This document shows, in pieces, positions 5,216 to 6,448 of a stretch of 6,448 nucleotides of DNA (position 1 is the first letter of the stretch; the number at the start of each line of letters is the position of its first letter). Position numbers and translations under genes: made by a program. Source of the stretch: Actinomycetota bacterium (GTDB lineage Bacteria > Actinomycetota > Thermoleophilia > UBA2241); NCBI GenBank assembly GCA_003164655.1, contig PLTW01000233.1, forward strand, positions 1-6,448, read 5' to 3'. Below the pieces are notes generated by a model, which saw only the letters and a list, made by a program, of their open reading frames with translations, was not told where the DNA came from and did no database searches.

Positions 5216-6448
5216 TCACTGGACCGGCGCCCCCCAGCCGCGCAGCCGGTAGTACTCGCCGAGCATGACATCCATCTCGTCCTGGCTGATGGTCTGCTGC
5301 TGCTCGTCGTCGGTGGGTCGCTCCGTGATCCACTTGGGCAGTTTCTCTTTGGCGCCGGCGGTGAAGCCGCGCAACTCGTTGAAGCGGTGCGTCTCGGTGA
5401 TGATGCGGTTCGCGACAGCGTGCAGGTCGTCGGTGGTGTAGTCGGCCCCGATCGCGGCGTTTACGACCGCGGTGATGTACGGCCACGGCACGAGGTCGCG
5501 GTAGAACCGGCAGTAGATGAGCGTGTCCATGACGCACAGACGGTCTTCCCAGTCGATGTACATGGCCGCCTTGCCGTCGGTGGTCTGGGGATCGATGAAC
5601 CCGGCGAGCTCGGCCTTGTAGAACGTGGCGCGCAGATGGCAGGCGCCGCGTGAGGTCGCCACGAAGGCCAGGCCCATGCCCTTGAGCGAGCGCGGCTCGT
5701 AGCCGGCCGGCTCCATGCCTTTGACGTGCACCGCCACGCCCTCGAGACCGAGCTCCTTCTCGACCGCGAGTATGCCTTCGGCGAACAGGTCGCCGAGCTC
5801 GGTGTCGCGCCGGCACATGGACTCCAGAAAAGCGGCGACGCCCGCGGCGTCGCCGAAGTCGAGCTCGAGGTCGATGAGACCGCGCCGCGAGGCTTCGATG
5901 GCCAGGGCGCAGAGGTTGCCGCCGGTCATCGTGTCGACGCCCAGGCGGTCACAGATGTCGTTCAGGTACATGACCTCGGCGAAGTCGACGATCTGGCAGA
6001 GACCGCCGAACACGTAGAGCGTCTCGTACTCGGGGCCGTCGAGCTCGAGCCCCTCGTGCGGGCCGTCGGGCACGCGGCAATGCTTGACGCACTGCATGAT
6101 GCAGGGCGGACAGGCCTCGTTTTTGACCCAGAAGCGCTCGCGCATGGTCTCGGTCGTGAGCGGCTCGATGTCGTCGAGGTGGCCGGTGCGCCAGTAGCGC
6201 GTGGGAAAGGAGTTCACGCCGTTCAGCAGGCGCACCATGTTCACGGTGCCGCCGCGCCGGTAGGCCGCCACGCCGGGGTCGTCCTTGCCGCGCTCCGCCA
6301 TGTCTCTGATCAGCGCCCTGAAGGCGTCGGGGCGCGCCGCCTCGACCGTTCTCTCGCCGTGAAAGACGACGCCCTTGAGCTTCTTGGAGCCCATGACGCA
6401 ACCGGCCCCGCCGCGCCCCAGGCTGTGCCACTTGTTGTTCTCGACGCA
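5216..6448 (-). CDS. aldehyde:ferredoxin oxidoreductase family tungsten/molybdopterin enzyme (N-terminus cut)
   Basis: AOR-family enzymes oxidise aldehydes (or, in subfamilies, other substrates) with a bis-pterin W or Mo cofactor and one [4Fe-4S] cluster, passing electrons to ferredoxin. About 410 C-terminal residues are visible of a usual 600 or so; the pterin-binding N-terminal domain lies past the right edge. The frame reads through the edge with the family motif HSLGRGGAGCVMGSKKLKG (residues 8-26 of the fragment). Cluster ligands are CPPCIMQC (genome 6089-6112), with the probable fourth Cys in TLIYCRFYRD. Other signatures are GPEYET, LNDICDRLGVDTMTGGN and KGMEPAGYEPRSLKGMGL, followed by RGACHLRA. 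The protein ends with EYYRLRGWGAPVQ, a normal family C-terminus. The family is clear; the substrate and the metal cannot be told from this part. It converges on the small membrane-protein gene with a 15-nt gap. Confidence 0.93.
   Translation of the reverse strand, partial: CVENNKWHSLGRGGAGCVMGSKKLKGVVFHGERTVEAARPDAFRALIRDMAERGKDDPGVAAYRRGGTVNMVRLLNGVNSFPTRYWRTGHLDDIEPLTTETMRERFWVKNEACPPCIMQCVKHCRVPDGPHEGLELDGPEYETLYVFGGLCQIVDFAEVMYLNDICDRLGVDTMTGGNLCALAIEASRRGLIDLELDFGDAAGVAAFLESMCRRDTELGDLFAEGILAVEKELGLEGVAVHVKGMEPAGYEPRSLKGMGLAFVATSRGACHLRATFYKAELAGFIDPQTTDGKAAMYIDWEDRLCVMDTLIYCRFYRDLVPWPYITAVVNAAIGADYTTDDLHAVANRIITETHRFNELRGFTAGAKEKLPKWITERPTDDEQQQTISQDEMDVMLGEYYRLRGWGAPVQ

Noticed and set aside
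5193..5816. Minus-strand frame rich in Arg and His overlapping the AOR gene
   Set aside because: Out-of-frame shadow of the AOR coding sequence; composition is Arg/His/Pro-rich without domains.

Overview
This 6.4 kb window is very GC-rich, with G/C-ending codons, several GTG starts and one gene that looks leaderless. Together with an aldehyde:ferredoxin-oxidoreductase family gene, this suggests an anaerobic, probably deep-branching Actinomycetota genome. That placement is inferred from style and gene content and is not proven.

Left part (1-3292, minus strand): a compact gene row reading right to left. It holds a DsrE-like small cysteine protein, tilS (tRNA-Ile lysidine synthase), hpt (hypoxanthine phosphoribosyltransferase) and the 5' part of ftsH (membrane AAA+ protease), which runs off the left edge. 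tilS and hpt overlap by four bases (GTGA). tilS-hpt-ftsH is a widely conserved bacterial order; the DsrE gene at its head is a less usual partner. The visible FtsH N-terminus is unusually long. Its extracytoplasmic region reads as two tandem FtsH_ext-like modules, the first interrupted by a low-complexity Ala/Ser/Thr/Pro segment.

Middle (3377-3570, minus strand): an initiator tRNA-fMet(CAU) with encoded CCA. It has a good sigma70-type promoter (TTTACA-18-TATACT) and a strong intrinsic terminator, so it is an independent unit. The -35 box lies in the centre of a 7-bp-arm dyad.

Right part: divergent from the tRNA is a secreted NlpC/P60 peptidoglycan peptidase with an N-terminal coiled coil (3650-4786, plus). 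It is followed by an unrecognised 106-aa single-pass membrane protein with a helical tail (4880-5200, plus), preceded by a large inverted repeat and a -10-like box placed for leaderless transcription. Converging on it, with a 15-base gap, is the C-terminal two thirds of an aldehyde:ferredoxin oxidoreductase family tungsto/molybdoenzyme (5216-6448, minus), cut by the right edge.

Most of the window is housekeeping. I see no CRISPR array, transposon, phage gene or obvious defence system. The points most worth a second look are the duplicated FtsH sensor domain, the dyad at the tRNA promoter, and the small membrane protein with its upstream inverted repeat.
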